NCBI GenBank assembly: GCA_019416425.1
Contig: DXXK01000016.1
Coordinates: forward strand, 1 to 64,000
Source: Bacteroidales bacterium
Lineage (GTDB): Bacteria > Bacteroidota > Bacteroidia > Bacteroidales > Muribaculaceae
Direction: 5' to 3'
DNA length: 64,000 bases
Part shown: positions 25,059-34,181 of the stretch, piece after piece
Position numbering within the stretch: position 1 is the first letter of the stretch
Layout: each line of letters starts with the position of its first letter
Made by a program: the position numbers and the translations under genes
Notes under the pieces: generated by a model
The model's input: only the letters and a program-made list of their open reading frames with translations
Databases searched by the model: none
Told to the model about the DNA's origin: nothing

Positions 25059-26510
25059 TCAAGGCTTCGGGCCTTTGGGCTTACGCTGCTGCCTCTGCTG
25101 GTTTTCGTCCTTCGGTGCGGTCTGCCCGCGCTGGAGCGGTTCCTGCACGTTCTTGGTCGCCTCGTTGGTCGCTCCGTTGTTGTTCACGGCGTACTGGGTC
25201 TTGCTTTCCTCGGCGATGCCCACAACCTTGTCGCGGTCGGGATATACCCGCGTGGTCTCTGGCTGACGCTTTTCGGGATTGTATTGGAAATAGACGGTGC
25301 AGTCGTTGCCGAATTTGTCCTTGGTCTCGCCTACGAGGACTTTCTTGCCTGCGAGATAATCGGCCTGCTGCTGTTCGTTCAGCGGTAGCTTGCACCAGTG
25401 TTCGAGGCGTTTGACGGAGCCGTCGGGATTGTGCCATGAATCTCGGACTTGCTGTTGCTGGGAACTGTTCTGTTCCTGCTTCTGGCGGTAAACATCGGAA
25501 TTGACAAACACGATGTCACGTTTAGCGGCGTTGTATTGCAGGTCGGCGGTGAATTTGGCACCGTTGGGCAGTTCCACGTGCTGCTCGCGTATCATGCCGC
25601 CGTTTTTGAGTATGCCGATAGCCTGCATATCGAGGCTGATGTTGGCGACTTTGGGCTTGATGTAGATTTTATCCACCGGCATGGCCTCTATCTCATTGGT
25701 GAGTCTGTCGATGCTCACGAGGCACTTCTTCATTTCCCCTGTCTTGGGGTCGGCAAGTTCAACGACTTTGCCGAGATTGCCGGTCTTGCGGAGTTCCGCC
25801 TTGTCCTCCTTTGTGAAAGTATAGCCCTTGAATTCCTGATCGAGCTGCGGCTCATTGCGGATGAAGTGAGGCACGAGTGAATATGAGCCGTCGGGGTTGC
25901 TGCGGAACGAGAGTTTGGCCTGAAGGGAGAATGTCTCGTCGCCGAAACGGGGCGTGACTGTGAACAGCTGCGGCGACTTGTGGTTATAGACCATCTGGTC
26001 GAGTGCCCCTGATTTTTCAAGGTCGTCGCGCTTTATGCCCCACTGCTGTTCTATTTTGCCCCAGTCGATGCTGTCGCGGTCGATAGGCGGCTGCTTGATG
26101 CCGGCCGTTTCCTGTTGCTGCGGCTGCTGTGCCTGCGCCGGTGCCGGTTCCTGCTTCTCTGCCTGTGCGGGGACTTTCAGTTCCACCTCGTAAGGCTTGA
26201 GCATTTCGGCATTGTCGCCGTGATTCTTGATTATGTCTGCCATTGCGGGGCCTACGAGGTCATATTTGTCTTCCTGCAATTTGAAGAAGCTGAACAGCGT
26301 GGGGTTCCTGGCCTGCCGCATAAAATTCGACATGAACGCTTCAAGGGGGTTCTGCCCTTTGTTGAACTTTATCAGTTCGCTTAATGGCGTGGATTTGACA
26401 TCAGCCATCTTGGGAGTGCCGTCGGGATTCTGCCCTACGACTGCTCCCACCTGCCCGCTTGTGTTGTCGCGGGCGATCAGCACTTCCTGCTGGTCGGGAA
26501 TTTGGTCCAT
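25059..26510 (-). CDS. DUF3945/DUF4099-type mobile-element protein
   Basis: The 483-residue protein starts MDQIPDQQEVLIARDNTSG. A Gln/Pro/Ala-rich linker (about 115-140) is followed by a DUF4099-like domain (SIDWGKIEQQWGIKRDDLEK). Then come two DUF3945-like repeats (LSFRSNPDGSYSLVPHFIRN with GYTFTKEDKAELRKTGNLGK, and the later GSVKRLEHWCKLPLNEQQQA with LAGKKVLVGE). The tail is Gln/Lys-rich and low in complexity. Such proteins lie next to topB-like genes in many Bacteroidales conjugative elements. Their biochemical role is unknown, and DNA or ssDNA handling is a guess. The ATG follows a leader-motif copy (CCACTAAATCATAAATTC). Confidence 0.75.
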   Translation of the reverse strand: MDQIPDQQEVLIARDNTSGQVGAVVGQNPDGTPKMADVKSTPLSELIKFNKGQNPLEAFMSNFMRQARNPTLFSFFKLQEDKYDLVGPAMADIIKNHGDNAEMLKPYEVELKVPAQAEKQEPAPAQAQQPQQQETAGIKQPPIDRDSIDWGKIEQQWGIKRDDLEKSGALDQMVYNHKSPQLFTVTPRFGDETFSLQAKLSFRSNPDGSYSLVPHFIRNEPQLDQEFKGYTFTKEDKAELRKTGNLGKVVELADPKTGEMKKCLVSIDRLTNEIEAMPVDKIYIKPKVANISLDMQAIGILKNGGMIREQHVELPNGAKFTADLQYNAAKRDIVFVNSDVYRQKQEQNSSQQQQVRDSWHNPDGSVKRLEHWCKLPLNEQQQADYLAGKKVLVGETKDKFGNDCTVYFQYNPEKRQPETTRVYPDRDKVVGIAEESKTQYAVNNNGATNEATKNVQEPLQRGQTAPKDENQQRQQRKPKGPKP

Positions 26511-26517
26511 AATGAAT

Positions 26518-26901
26518 TTATGATTTAGTGGTGGTGTGGTTGGCGTTTCCGCCGTTGGTTGATTTCTTCTTCACAGTCTTATAGTCTGGATGGGACGAAC
26601 TGATGAAGGAGTTTTCGAGAAACCTGTCGAGGTCGCATTGAAGCACAAACTTGATATTGCCCTCTATGCTCTCGTAAACCTTGATTTTTCCTGCGTCGCG
26701 GTAGCGTCTTATTGTTTTCTCGCTGACATCAAGTCCGGTTACGATGTCTTCGAGAAGAATAATCGGCTCTCCGTGAAAGTATAATCGCGGTCGGTTTCCC
26801 GTTGGGTACTGGCCGGGACTTCTTGCGCGCTGCTCCACAAGTGAAACGTATGCGTTTGCGGCGGTCTTGAAGTCAGCCTCATGCGTGTCGTTCTGCTGCA
26901 T
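26518..26901 (-). CDS. HTH DNA-binding protein, MerR/excisionase type (3)
   Basis: The 127-residue protein has a charged N-terminus and a winged helix at about residues 50-98: EDIVTGLDVSEKTIRRYRDA, then GKIKVYESIEGNIKFVLQCD and LDRFLENSF. The tail is polar and Thr/Asn-rich. It starts 4 nt after the stop of the small membrane protein gene on the same strand and ends 7 nt before the DUF3945-type gene, whose leader motif overlaps its last codons. It is likely a regulator or a relaxosome/excision accessory protein. The target is not known. Confidence 0.65.
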   Translation of the reverse strand: MQQNDTHEADFKTAANAYVSLVEQRARSPGQYPTGNRPRLYFHGEPIILLEDIVTGLDVSEKTIRRYRDAGKIKVYESIEGNIKFVLQCDLDRFLENSFISSSHPDYKTVKKKSTNGGNANHTTTKS

Positions 26902-26905
26902 AGGC

Positions 26906-27148
26906 TCAGTCGGTGGCTACGTCGGTTTTGCGGAGTGCCGGGACATCGAACCCGATAACCGGGCCGAGTATCTTTGCGGCGGCGATGAGAAACATCGAGC
27001 CTAACATCCATGCCTTAGCTTCGTCGGGCATTCCGGCCAGCGGATTGAAGCCGGACTTGCGGGTTGCTGACTTGCGCCCGTTGATGCGCTTTCTCTGTTT
27101 GGGCTTCCTGCTGAAGCCTGCGGCGTTTGGGGGAGTTGTTGCTTCCAT
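26906..27148 (-). CDS. Small basic protein with one membrane segment
   Basis: The 80-residue protein is very basic at the start (FSRKPKQRKRINGRKSATRK), then carries a hydrophobic helix (AWMLGSMFLIAAAKILGPVI). I do not recognise a family. It opens the leftward group (small membrane protein, HTH, DUF3945-type, topoisomerase-like), sits behind a leader of about 460 nt, and is separated from the next gene by only a few bases. The positive-inside rule would put the basic part in the cytoplasm. Confidence 0.55.
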   Translation of the reverse strand: MEATTPPNAAGFSRKPKQRKRINGRKSATRKSGFNPLAGMPDEAKAWMLGSMFLIAAAKILGPVIGFDVPALRKTDVATD

Positions 27149-27633
27149 ACGGTTATATGTGTTTTGAGTTAGACTTGTCGAGGATTGCGCCTCGTTTGCA
27201 ATTATAACCGACTGGATTTTAGAAATGGCGATTTAAGGAGTGTTAAAGTTGTAATGCGTTGAGATTGTGAAGATTCCAGTAATGGAATAATTGTGATGTT
27301 AAATCTTGACTGTTGGCGAACAACCAACCGTGTTTTTCCATAGGTAAAGGATTTGAGTGTTGTCCGTAGAATGGATAGAGGCAAAAAAATAGCGTATAAT
27401 ATCTACGCTAACTATTGAAGGCTCTGCAATGCCTATGGTGATAGCTTGAATACTATACGCTATGCTTTAAGCATAGCATAAGCATCACGCTAAGCTCACC
27501 ATTATGAATTTTGCAGATTCTCAATAGAACTTATGCGGAAGTTATGTTATCCTGTATTGTAAACGCGGCTGACTCCTCAGTCGCTATTCTTTGCGATTTT
27601 GCGTTGCAAAGTTACGCATTTTTATCGAGGTAA
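27149..27633 (-). promoter_or_regulatory. Promoter and long leader of the leftward operon, with two palindromes
   Basis: There is no gene that I can support in these 485 nt. On the minus strand TAACTTTG (27607-27614) is a good -7 box, giving a leader of about 460 nt before the ATG at 27148. Inside it are TAGCGTA-N7-TACGCTA (27390-27410) and GCTATGC-N5-GCATAGC (27459-27477). A further TACGCTA copy at 27456-27462 and an ACGCTA near 27487 also occur. These look like operator half-sites or leader hairpins. CTnDOT-type elements are known to control operons through such leaders, and here this is inference. Confidence 0.5.
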
Positions 27634-28908
27634 TCAAGCCTCAATTTCTCCGTCGGGATTGATATGGTGCTTTTTACGGAGCTGAATCAGTGTCTTTTCG
27701 GACACATTCAGCAGTTTCGCGGCTCCTCTCCATGTCCCGGCACGGATATAGGCTTTTATGATGCGGTCTTTCTCCGCTTTCGGATTGCGGTGGGTCAGGT
27801 CTTCGGCGTTCTCCGGCAGAATGTCGCTGAAAACGAGGTCATCGGCAGATATGGTGTCGCCGTCGGCATGGAAGGCAGCCATGAGAACTGTGTCCTTCAG
27901 CTCGCGTATGTTGCCGGGCCACGGATAGAGTTTCAGAGCCTTGATCGCCGATGCTTCGAGCCGCTTTCTCGTCTGGGATGTTTTCTGTGCGTACATGGCG
28001 AGAAGATAATCGGCAATGTCCGGAATATCCTCGGTCATCTCGCGCAACGGGGGTACTGTGATACCCGACTGGCGCAACATATAGAAAAGGTTGTCGCGGA
28101 AATCTTCCTCGGCCAGCATTTTCATCAGTGTGCCGTTGGCGGTGCATATCATCCTAACATCGGGATGTTCCTCCGAGAGAATATGCAGGAACACTGATTG
28201 TTTCTCGAAGTTGAGAAGTTGGATGTTTTTCAGGATGATTGTTCCACCGGCAGCGTTCTGGAAGTAACTTTTGATGCGGTTATACATCTCGTTGCGGTCG
28301 GATTTGGGGTCGTGCAGACCTACAAGCTCGGCTCCTCCTGCCTCGATTACCGTTATAGGCTTCTGTGTCCGTGAGCTTTGGAGATAGATCTGTCGTGCAA
28401 TCTGCTCCTTACCCATACCACTTTCGCCGAAGATGATGCAGTTGGCATTGGTTTGGGCTATGCGCCCGATAGACTGTTCAATCTCCTTGAACTTTGCGCT
28501 CCGTCGTGGAATCAGGGCGTTGTCAAGCTGAATCACAACGCTTTCCGGTTTGGCATACTTGCCGACGGTTTCGATGAGTCGTTTGTCTATGGCAGGCCGT
28601 TGGATTACATCAACGGCACCACCGTTACGCATAACAGATAAAATATCCAATGGATTGAAATTATCCACTACGGCAATCACAGGGAATCGGTATCCCTCTT
28701 GCTTTTGCCAGTTTACTAACTCTTGCGCAGTGCCGTGGGCGAATTTCATCGCCGTTACCACGACAGCGCCGGGGGGCAGTTTCGCCACCGCCTCTTTTGC
28801 CGCCTCCATACTCCCAACATCAATCGGCTCATAGCTGTGCTTGACAAGCAAGCCCGACATAAGCCGACGGTCGGATTCGGAGGCATCAACTATAAGAACT
28901 TTTTTCAT
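27634..28908 (-). CDS. RteB-like response-regulator/AAA+/Fis-HTH protein, degenerate
   Basis: The 424-residue protein has an NtrC/RteB layout: receiver (1-120), AAA+ (about 135-340) and a Fis-type HTH (WRGAAKLLNVSEKTLIQLRK). Walker A is intact (GESGMGKE, 161-168). The phospho-acceptor position reads VVVTAMKF, with Ala-53 where Asp is expected, and the Lys-Pro pair is Arg-Pro (IQRPA). The Walker B position reads GGTIILKNI (Lys-227, Asn-228) instead of FLDEI. No GAFTGA loop is visible. RteB controls excision and transfer in CTnDOT. This relative probably acts without phosphorylation, ATP hydrolysis or sigma-54 contact. It lies between the leftward operon's promoter and the cargo. Confidence 0.8.
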   Translation of the reverse strand: MKKVLIVDASESDRRLMSGLLVKHSYEPIDVGSMEAAKEAVAKLPPGAVVVTAMKFAHGTAQELVNWQKQEGYRFPVIAVVDNFNPLDILSVMRNGGAVDVIQRPAIDKRLIETVGKYAKPESVVIQLDNALIPRRSAKFKEIEQSIGRIAQTNANCIIFGESGMGKEQIARQIYLQSSRTQKPITVIEAGGAELVGLHDPKSDRNEMYNRIKSYFQNAAGGTIILKNIQLLNFEKQSVFLHILSEEHPDVRMICTANGTLMKMLAEEDFRDNLFYMLRQSGITVPPLREMTEDIPDIADYLLAMYAQKTSQTRKRLEASAIKALKLYPWPGNIRELKDTVLMAAFHADGDTISADDLVFSDILPENAEDLTHRNPKAEKDRIIKAYIRAGTWRGAAKLLNVSEKTLIQLRKKHHINPDGEIEA

Positions 28909-28966
28909 GTCTATTGTTGATTTGGTTTAACATTATGTATTCTTTTCAATTTCTATTTCATCAATA

Positions 28967-28991
28967 GCCCCCGGCAACGATTGCCGAGGGC
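28967..28991 (-). terminator. Terminator of the GLPGLI/receptor operon
   Basis: GCCC-C-GGCAA pairs with TTGCC-G-GGGC around a CGA loop, with one mismatch. It lies 37 nt after the last GLPGLI stop on the minus strand. No strong T-run follows. Confidence 0.5.
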
Positions 28992-29027
28992 CATTTGAGA
29001 TAAGTATAAAAATTTGCTATTATAGTC

Positions 29028-29822
29028 CTATTTATAATCTGTTTCAATCAAATCAAAGCCTTTCGGGAGTTGGACTTCTTGCATTGAGGTGCCAAATTCT
29101 GCGTTCATCTGCGCTCCGGAATTGTTATAGAAGGTCCACTGCAATTCCAGCATATCCTTACGTTTCACTCTATTTGAAAGTTCGTGTCCATACATTTTCT
29201 CTGGAAAAGGTCTATTAGAAGCCTCTATTCCTGTTGCCTCAAAGCGATATTTCCCTTCATCGGCATCAGCTTTAAGGATTAGACCCGGCAATCCGCACAA
29301 TTTCCATGGACCGTCATGAATCGGTATCTCCGGAGTGAACCACACTTTCCAGTGCCGCCCATGATAGTCGGTTTCTGCCATTATACATTCGTATCCGAGG
29401 ATATTTAGTGTAGAATCGGCGGTTTTCCAGTTTTGTTCGTCCATGTTTTCTTCGTAGTGACCGAGTTCTCCAGCGGCTTCTCCATAATACGTTGTTTTTC
29501 TTTCACCAAAATTTTTAACAACGTATGTTCTTGAACCAGGGAGCAAAGACGGTCTCTGTCCTGCTGCATTTGCTGCTTCAACCATACTGTTGAACTGAAC
29601 AGTTCCTTGTGGCGTTGAAAGCATTGAATCTACAACGAGAGTCATCGGATTATAATAATGTGAAATATCACCGTTAGCCAACAATATCATTTTTTCTTTC
29701 TTATTGGCACCTGTCCAGTTTTGGTAACGTTCGGTGTACTCCACTTTGATTTGCGCATTTTTCTGCGCGATAACTGTGCTTACTGTAAAACACAGAAGAA
29801 GGAATGTGATTAGTCTGTTCAT
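29028..29822 (-). CDS. GLPGLI family secreted protein (A)
   Basis: The 264-residue protein begins MNRLITFLLLCFTVSTVIAQ (Sec signal). It carries the family signature DGPWKLCGLPGLIL at about residues 170-183, preceded by ILGYECIMAETDYHGRHWKV and WFTPEIPI. GLPGLI proteins (TIGR01200 type) are periplasmic or secreted Bacteroidota proteins of unknown function, usually beside TonB-dependent receptors. This one closes the leftward operon, starting 3 nt after the receptor stop. It ends FDLIETDYK, a tail shared with its paralogues here. Confidence 0.85.
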   Translation of the reverse strand: MNRLITFLLLCFTVSTVIAQKNAQIKVEYTERYQNWTGANKKEKMILLANGDISHYYNPMTLVVDSMLSTPQGTVQFNSMVEAANAAGQRPSLLPGSRTYVVKNFGERKTTYYGEAAGELGHYEENMDEQNWKTADSTLNILGYECIMAETDYHGRHWKVWFTPEIPIHDGPWKLCGLPGLILKADADEGKYRFEATGIEASNRPFPEKMYGHELSNRVKRKDMLELQWTFYNNSGAQMNAEFGTSMQEVQLPKGFDLIETDYK

Positions 29823-29825
29823 GTC

Positions 29826-32405
29826 TTATTTTCTTAATGTTAATGAAAAAAGAAGCTGACGGCCTCGGAGTTGACGCTGCGACTCAAAAGATGAGAGTTG
29901 CGAATAAGTGGTGTAGTTGTAGCTTCGTTTGTTGAGAATGTTGGTGAGCGACGCTGCAAACTCTATCTTCTTGTTGAGCTGGAAGGTCAGTTTGGTGTCA
30001 AGCATTACTATGTTTTTATAATTATGTTCCGTCAGTTCATTGCGGTAATGTTCGCCGCTGACGGTCCATTGCCATTTACGGTGAGGAATGAAAGTCAGAC
30101 CCAGTTCATTCTCCATTGTCGAGAGCCACGATTCGCTCAGACCATTCATCGTCAGGCGGCTGTCGGAATAGTCTATACGATAATCGAAACTGAACCAGCG
30201 GCAAGGATTCCCGTTGATTTTGCCACCGACACGCCAGCCAGTACTGACCGAATTGACGGATTGCTGCTGCGAGAGCAGATGCGACTCGCTGCGGCTGAAC
30301 GAACCGTTGACATTACAGCTTCCTCGCATGAAGTCGAGAGTCTTGCCGATGTTGCCCATCGCCATAAGCATTTTGCCGTCGTTCTTGGCGTCGGCATAGC
30401 TGTAAACGACATAGTCGCCATAAAGCTGCTGCGCCATAGTGTATGGAACGTGAGACCACGAGTGCATCACCATGCCGTTGGCAAACAAGCCGTGGCGGGT
30501 ATGTTTGTAGCTGACGCTTGCAGATACGTTCTGCGACGATGAGTTGTAGAAATCATCCACGCCGGATTTCAATGTGCGATAGTTCGTCATTATGAGTCCG
30601 GGATGGATAAGGTTGAGGTTCATCGGCGAGCGTCCAAGACCGCCGCGCAAGGTGCCTGAAAAGCGGTTGTTCGGCTTCCAGTTGAAACTTAGCGACGGAG
30701 AGAAATAAACCTCGTCTTGGTTTGCAATTGCCTTGTCAAAAGAATAATGTGCATAACTTACGGGCAAGTTGAGCGATAGATTTACCCGTCGCACCCAGTA
30801 TTCAAACTTAGGAATGGCATATACGGTGAGATAGTTGGTGTTTACCACGTTTTCAGTCAGTCCCGGTAATTCTTCCGGCAATTCTGGCAGTTGCGAATCC
30901 ATAGATCGGAAATAACCCTTTATACCACCTTCAAGGCTCAGCGTCACGCCTTTTAGATTGAAAGCGTAAGCCGCGCTCTCGTGCGTATAGAAGGCATGGT
31001 CGGAGATACGCTGACGGAACTGTTGTCTGTTCATATCAAGATTCAGCGTCTGAGGCAGGGATTCCCATTCGTTCACGCTCTGAAAGGTCACCAAATGTTT
31101 ACCCTTGAAGCGTTTTATCATCTTGTATTTGTTGCTGACATAGTAATCCGGCAATTTGGCAGACTGTACGTTGGGTAAAGACCCGGTTGTAGTGAGGCTT
31201 ACATCATCCCAGTTTATGTTTGTCTGGAGCGTGTTGTTTATGAACGTCGTCTTTTGGTTAAGCTCATAGATGAACTTTCCGTTTAAGGAGTGGCTGTGTT
31301 CCGTGCCGTTTCGGTTTTCGGTGATCATGCGGTTACCATCGTCAAGAAAATAAGTGGTGATGTTAGAGGCGTCGGCTGTCACGCGATTGAATGAATAGTC
31401 GATGTTGGTCTTAAACTCGCCGTTTTTCAACTTCCAAAGACTGTTGGTAGATACCATGAAGGAGCGGTTGAACAGTGTCCGTTTATCGCTTAGTGACGGC
31501 ACTCCGGGTAGTCCGATTCCGATGTATTGGCTGAGTCCTGTCTGTCGACGGTCTGCGAAGAAATCAGTGCTTGACGACGCAAGGTTCTCGCCGGTATTGT
31601 TGGTGCGCATGGTGGTTATGTTCTGAAATCCAGGCATTACTGCCATAGCGAACAGTTCGCCGTCCCATACCGCACCTTCGGGCTGCCACGACCAACCGCC
31701 TCCGACATCTCCATGGAAAGTCCAAGTTGCTTTCGCCTTGTTTTTCAGTTTGAGGTTTATTGCAGCTTTGTCAGAGAAGGATATGCCCGACAGTACCTGC
31801 ATAGGCTGATGGTTCTCCATGACCTCGACCGCTCCAACATCCTCATGGCTTATACCGTTGGTGGCTATGCCGTATTTGCCTCCGAGAAGGTCGGAGCCTT
31901 CGATATAGAATTTGTTGATGTCCTCTCCCTGATATTGTATCTTGCCATTGTTGGCAACATCAATACCGGGCATACGTTTCAGCACATCGCCGATGGATCG
32001 GTCCTGCTGTTGGGCGAAGCTGCCGACATTGTAGGTGATGGTGTCGCCCTGTTCCCTTATGCGGTCGGCCTTGACAGTTACTTCTTTGAGTAAGGTGGTT
32101 CCCGGCTCCATGTAGACGGTTAATGGAAAACTCACGCTGTCAAGAGGAATGGACCGCTTGGCGAAGCTCATCATGGTAACTTCCAGACGGCAACCATTTA
32201 CCGACGGCATAGTGATAGAGAAGCCCCCGTCGGACCGTGACGAGGCGAATTTCTTTATCTTGCCGTCAGAACCCTTGACAATGACCGATGCCCCAACAAG
32301 AGGCTCATTGTTCTCCTTGTCGATAACCTTGCCGGTCACATTGACCTGAGCGGCTGCACTAACCGCAACAGCAAGAGACAGCAGATATATGACAATTCGG
32401 TTCAT
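29826..32405 (-). CDS. TonB-dependent-receptor-like outer-membrane protein with CarboxypepD_reg domain
   Basis: The 859-residue protein has a signal (MNRIVIYLLSLAVAVSAAAQ), a carboxypeptidase-regulatory-like domain (VNVTGKVIDKENNEPLVGAS, about 22-110), a plug domain (IGDVLKRMPGIDVANNGKIQ, then INKFYIEGSDLLGGKYGIAT) and a long beta-barrel ending RGRQLLFSLTLRK with a terminal aromatic/beta strand. No SusD partner is present, so it is not a classical SusCD pair. Its ATG overlaps the upstream GLPGLI stop (ATGA). With GLPGLI proteins on both sides, it probably moves or assembles a ligand with them. A fragment of a second copy of this gene lies at 36760-36882. Confidence 0.85.
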   Translation of the reverse strand: MNRIVIYLLSLAVAVSAAAQVNVTGKVIDKENNEPLVGASVIVKGSDGKIKKFASSRSDGGFSITMPSVNGCRLEVTMMSFAKRSIPLDSVSFPLTVYMEPGTTLLKEVTVKADRIREQGDTITYNVGSFAQQQDRSIGDVLKRMPGIDVANNGKIQYQGEDINKFYIEGSDLLGGKYGIATNGISHEDVGAVEVMENHQPMQVLSGISFSDKAAINLKLKNKAKATWTFHGDVGGGWSWQPEGAVWDGELFAMAVMPGFQNITTMRTNNTGENLASSSTDFFADRRQTGLSQYIGIGLPGVPSLSDKRTLFNRSFMVSTNSLWKLKNGEFKTNIDYSFNRVTADASNITTYFLDDGNRMITENRNGTEHSHSLNGKFIYELNQKTTFINNTLQTNINWDDVSLTTTGSLPNVQSAKLPDYYVSNKYKMIKRFKGKHLVTFQSVNEWESLPQTLNLDMNRQQFRQRISDHAFYTHESAAYAFNLKGVTLSLEGGIKGYFRSMDSQLPELPEELPGLTENVVNTNYLTVYAIPKFEYWVRRVNLSLNLPVSYAHYSFDKAIANQDEVYFSPSLSFNWKPNNRFSGTLRGGLGRSPMNLNLIHPGLIMTNYRTLKSGVDDFYNSSSQNVSASVSYKHTRHGLFANGMVMHSWSHVPYTMAQQLYGDYVVYSYADAKNDGKMLMAMGNIGKTLDFMRGSCNVNGSFSRSESHLLSQQQSVNSVSTGWRVGGKINGNPCRWFSFDYRIDYSDSRLTMNGLSESWLSTMENELGLTFIPHRKWQWTVSGEHYRNELTEHNYKNIVMLDTKLTFQLNKKIEFAASLTNILNKRSYNYTTYSQLSSFESQRQLRGRQLLFSLTLRK

Positions 32406-33256
32406 AAGTCGTGGGGATAGTTGGTCTCCTCCAAGTCAAATTTGGGTGCAGGGTCTTTCTTCTCAGGCATTTTCCCATTTCCATATAGAGCGTTCATTTT
32501 GGCTCCAAAGTTCGAGTTCTTGTACCTCCACCAGTCATTGAAATACTTATCCCGAGACTGTTTTTTTACGCCCCGTTTGTCATCATAAGCCATGTACCCG
32601 ACATCAGGAATATCGTTTTGTCGCAGCCCGGTTGCTGTAAAGCGGTACTCATGACGAGTATCGTATGCATCGAGGATAAGTCCCGGCAATCCGCAAAGTT
32701 TCCACGGACCATCCTGAACAGGTATTTCAGGAGCGAACCATGCTGTCCATCTTCTGCCTCGATAAGAGGCAATCGCTTTAAAACACTCATAACCGAGTAT
32801 AAATTTCACAGAGTCGGTCACTTCCCATTGCGGTTTCTCCCACTCTTCTTCATAAACGCGTCGCTCTCCATCAAAATAATTTCTTTCCGTCAGACAACCA
32901 TTCGGATAATTTTTATAAATGTAGCTCCAATAATGACCCCCTGGGAGATTATGAGTCCCGTTTTTTTTATTCTCTTCCAACGTGGCTATATACACCTCGA
33001 ATTCGAGACTCGGATTAACTGCTGCAAGAGAATCCTTCCATAATCTATTCACTCCGCAGAACAGTGACTTGGTAGCACCGATGCGCAACATCACCGGATC
33101 TTTAAAGAAATGGCTGTCGCGTTGCGTGGTGTCGGTAATCTGAATACGGGTATAATGCACTTCCAATATGGTCGGTTCCGCATCCTTCACCCATTTGTCG
33201 GCACTGGCTGTAATAGCACCAATAGCCATTGATATAAAAACGAATATTCTTTTCAT
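32402..33256 (-). CDS. GLPGLI family secreted protein (B)
   Basis: The 284-residue protein starts MKRIFVFISMAIGAITASAD (Sec signal). It shows ILGYECFKAIASYRGRRWTA, WFAPEIPVQDGPWKLCGLPG and LILDAYDTRHEYRFTATGLR. It ends FDLEETNYPHDL, a variant of the paralogues' LETDY tail. It overlaps the receptor gene by 4 nt and is 2 nt downstream of GLPGLI protein C, so it is the second gene of the leftward operon. It diverges clearly from A and C outside the signature, suggesting distinct partners rather than recent duplication. Confidence 0.85.
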   Translation of the reverse strand: MKRIFVFISMAIGAITASADKWVKDAEPTILEVHYTRIQITDTTQRDSHFFKDPVMLRIGATKSLFCGVNRLWKDSLAAVNPSLEFEVYIATLEENKKNGTHNLPGGHYWSYIYKNYPNGCLTERNYFDGERRVYEEEWEKPQWEVTDSVKFILGYECFKAIASYRGRRWTAWFAPEIPVQDGPWKLCGLPGLILDAYDTRHEYRFTATGLRQNDIPDVGYMAYDDKRGVKKQSRDKYFNDWWRYKNSNFGAKMNALYGNGKMPEKKDPAPKFDLEETNYPHDL

Positions 33257-33258
33257 AA

Positions 33259-34149
33259 TCAGTGATAATCGGTTTCGAGAAAGTCAATATGTAAATCCGG
33301 ATTGTCATTATATCGTATGTCGGGCATATCAATTTTACTTCCATCAGGGGTATTCTGTATTTGCATCCTTGTCATTGAATCGCCTTTAAGTAGGAACTTT
33401 CTTTGGGCGGTCAACATCTCAATTCTCGATACCTTATCATAGTCTTTCAAATCATAGACAGGCTTCATCCAAATATCTGATTCTTCAATCCCGTCGGCAA
33501 TGAACGAATGTTGCCCGGTAGAATCGGCAGCCTCTAAAATCAACCCCGGCAATCCACAAAATTTCCAAGGGCCGTCTTGTATAGGGATTTCCGGTGTAAA
33601 CCAGACATTCCAATGACGACCATGAAAATCTGTTTCAGCAGCTATACATTCATAGCCAAGAATAGTTTTCGTAGAGTCTCCAATCTGCCATCGCATTTCA
33701 CAAAGCGGCTCTATATAAAAATGGCTATGGGAACTTCCATTTTTGTCATAAAATGAAAGAGTTGAATCATTTCTCGATTTGAATATGTACATCTTGCACT
33801 GAGGCAGGGCACTATCATCAAATACACCGGTTTCGACATATTTAGATGCCATATTTTTAATAATTTCACGATATATCGCCTTCCCTGAGGAGGTAGTGCA
33901 CAGTGAATCTATATATTCACACTTCTGATTGTAGAATTTTGATTCAGCACTATTTGCCAACAATATCATCTGGTATTCGGCAGTGTATGCTTTTGCATCA
34001 GTCTTGAGATGCTCTTCATGACATGCATAACTGACCTTGATTTCAGAACGCGGATAGTCCTGCTTCTTCTTTTTAGCGTTTGCTCCGAAAGCCAGGAAAA
34101 GGAGAATCAATATTGTGATGGGACGGTTTATTTTCATATTCTTCACCAT
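33259..34149 (-). CDS. GLPGLI family secreted protein (C)
   Basis: The product is 296 residues, or 292 from the internal MKINRPITILILLFLAFGAN, which looks like the true signal start. The signature is DGPWKFCGLPGLILEA, preceded by ILGYECIAAETDFHGRHWNV. The N-terminal mature part is Lys-rich (KKKKQDYPRSEIKV). It ends IDFLETDYH. It is the promoter-proximal gene of the leftward operon, with a -7 box and a 9-bp inverted repeat just upstream. Function in the family is unknown, and the set of three plus a receptor suggests an envelope complex. Confidence 0.85.
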   Translation of the reverse strand: MVKNMKINRPITILILLFLAFGANAKKKKQDYPRSEIKVSYACHEEHLKTDAKAYTAEYQMILLANSAESKFYNQKCEYIDSLCTTSSGKAIYREIIKNMASKYVETGVFDDSALPQCKMYIFKSRNDSTLSFYDKNGSSHSHFYIEPLCEMRWQIGDSTKTILGYECIAAETDFHGRHWNVWFTPEIPIQDGPWKFCGLPGLILEAADSTGQHSFIADGIEESDIWMKPVYDLKDYDKVSRIEMLTAQRKFLLKGDSMTRMQIQNTPDGSKIDMPDIRYNDNPDLHIDFLETDYH

Positions 34150-34181
34150 AAAATTTTGACAAAGTTCGGCAGAAAAAACGA

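Noticed and set aside
29826..32405. A classical SusC/SusD pair
   Set aside because: No SusD-like lipoprotein gene lies next to either receptor, and the neighbours are GLPGLI proteins.
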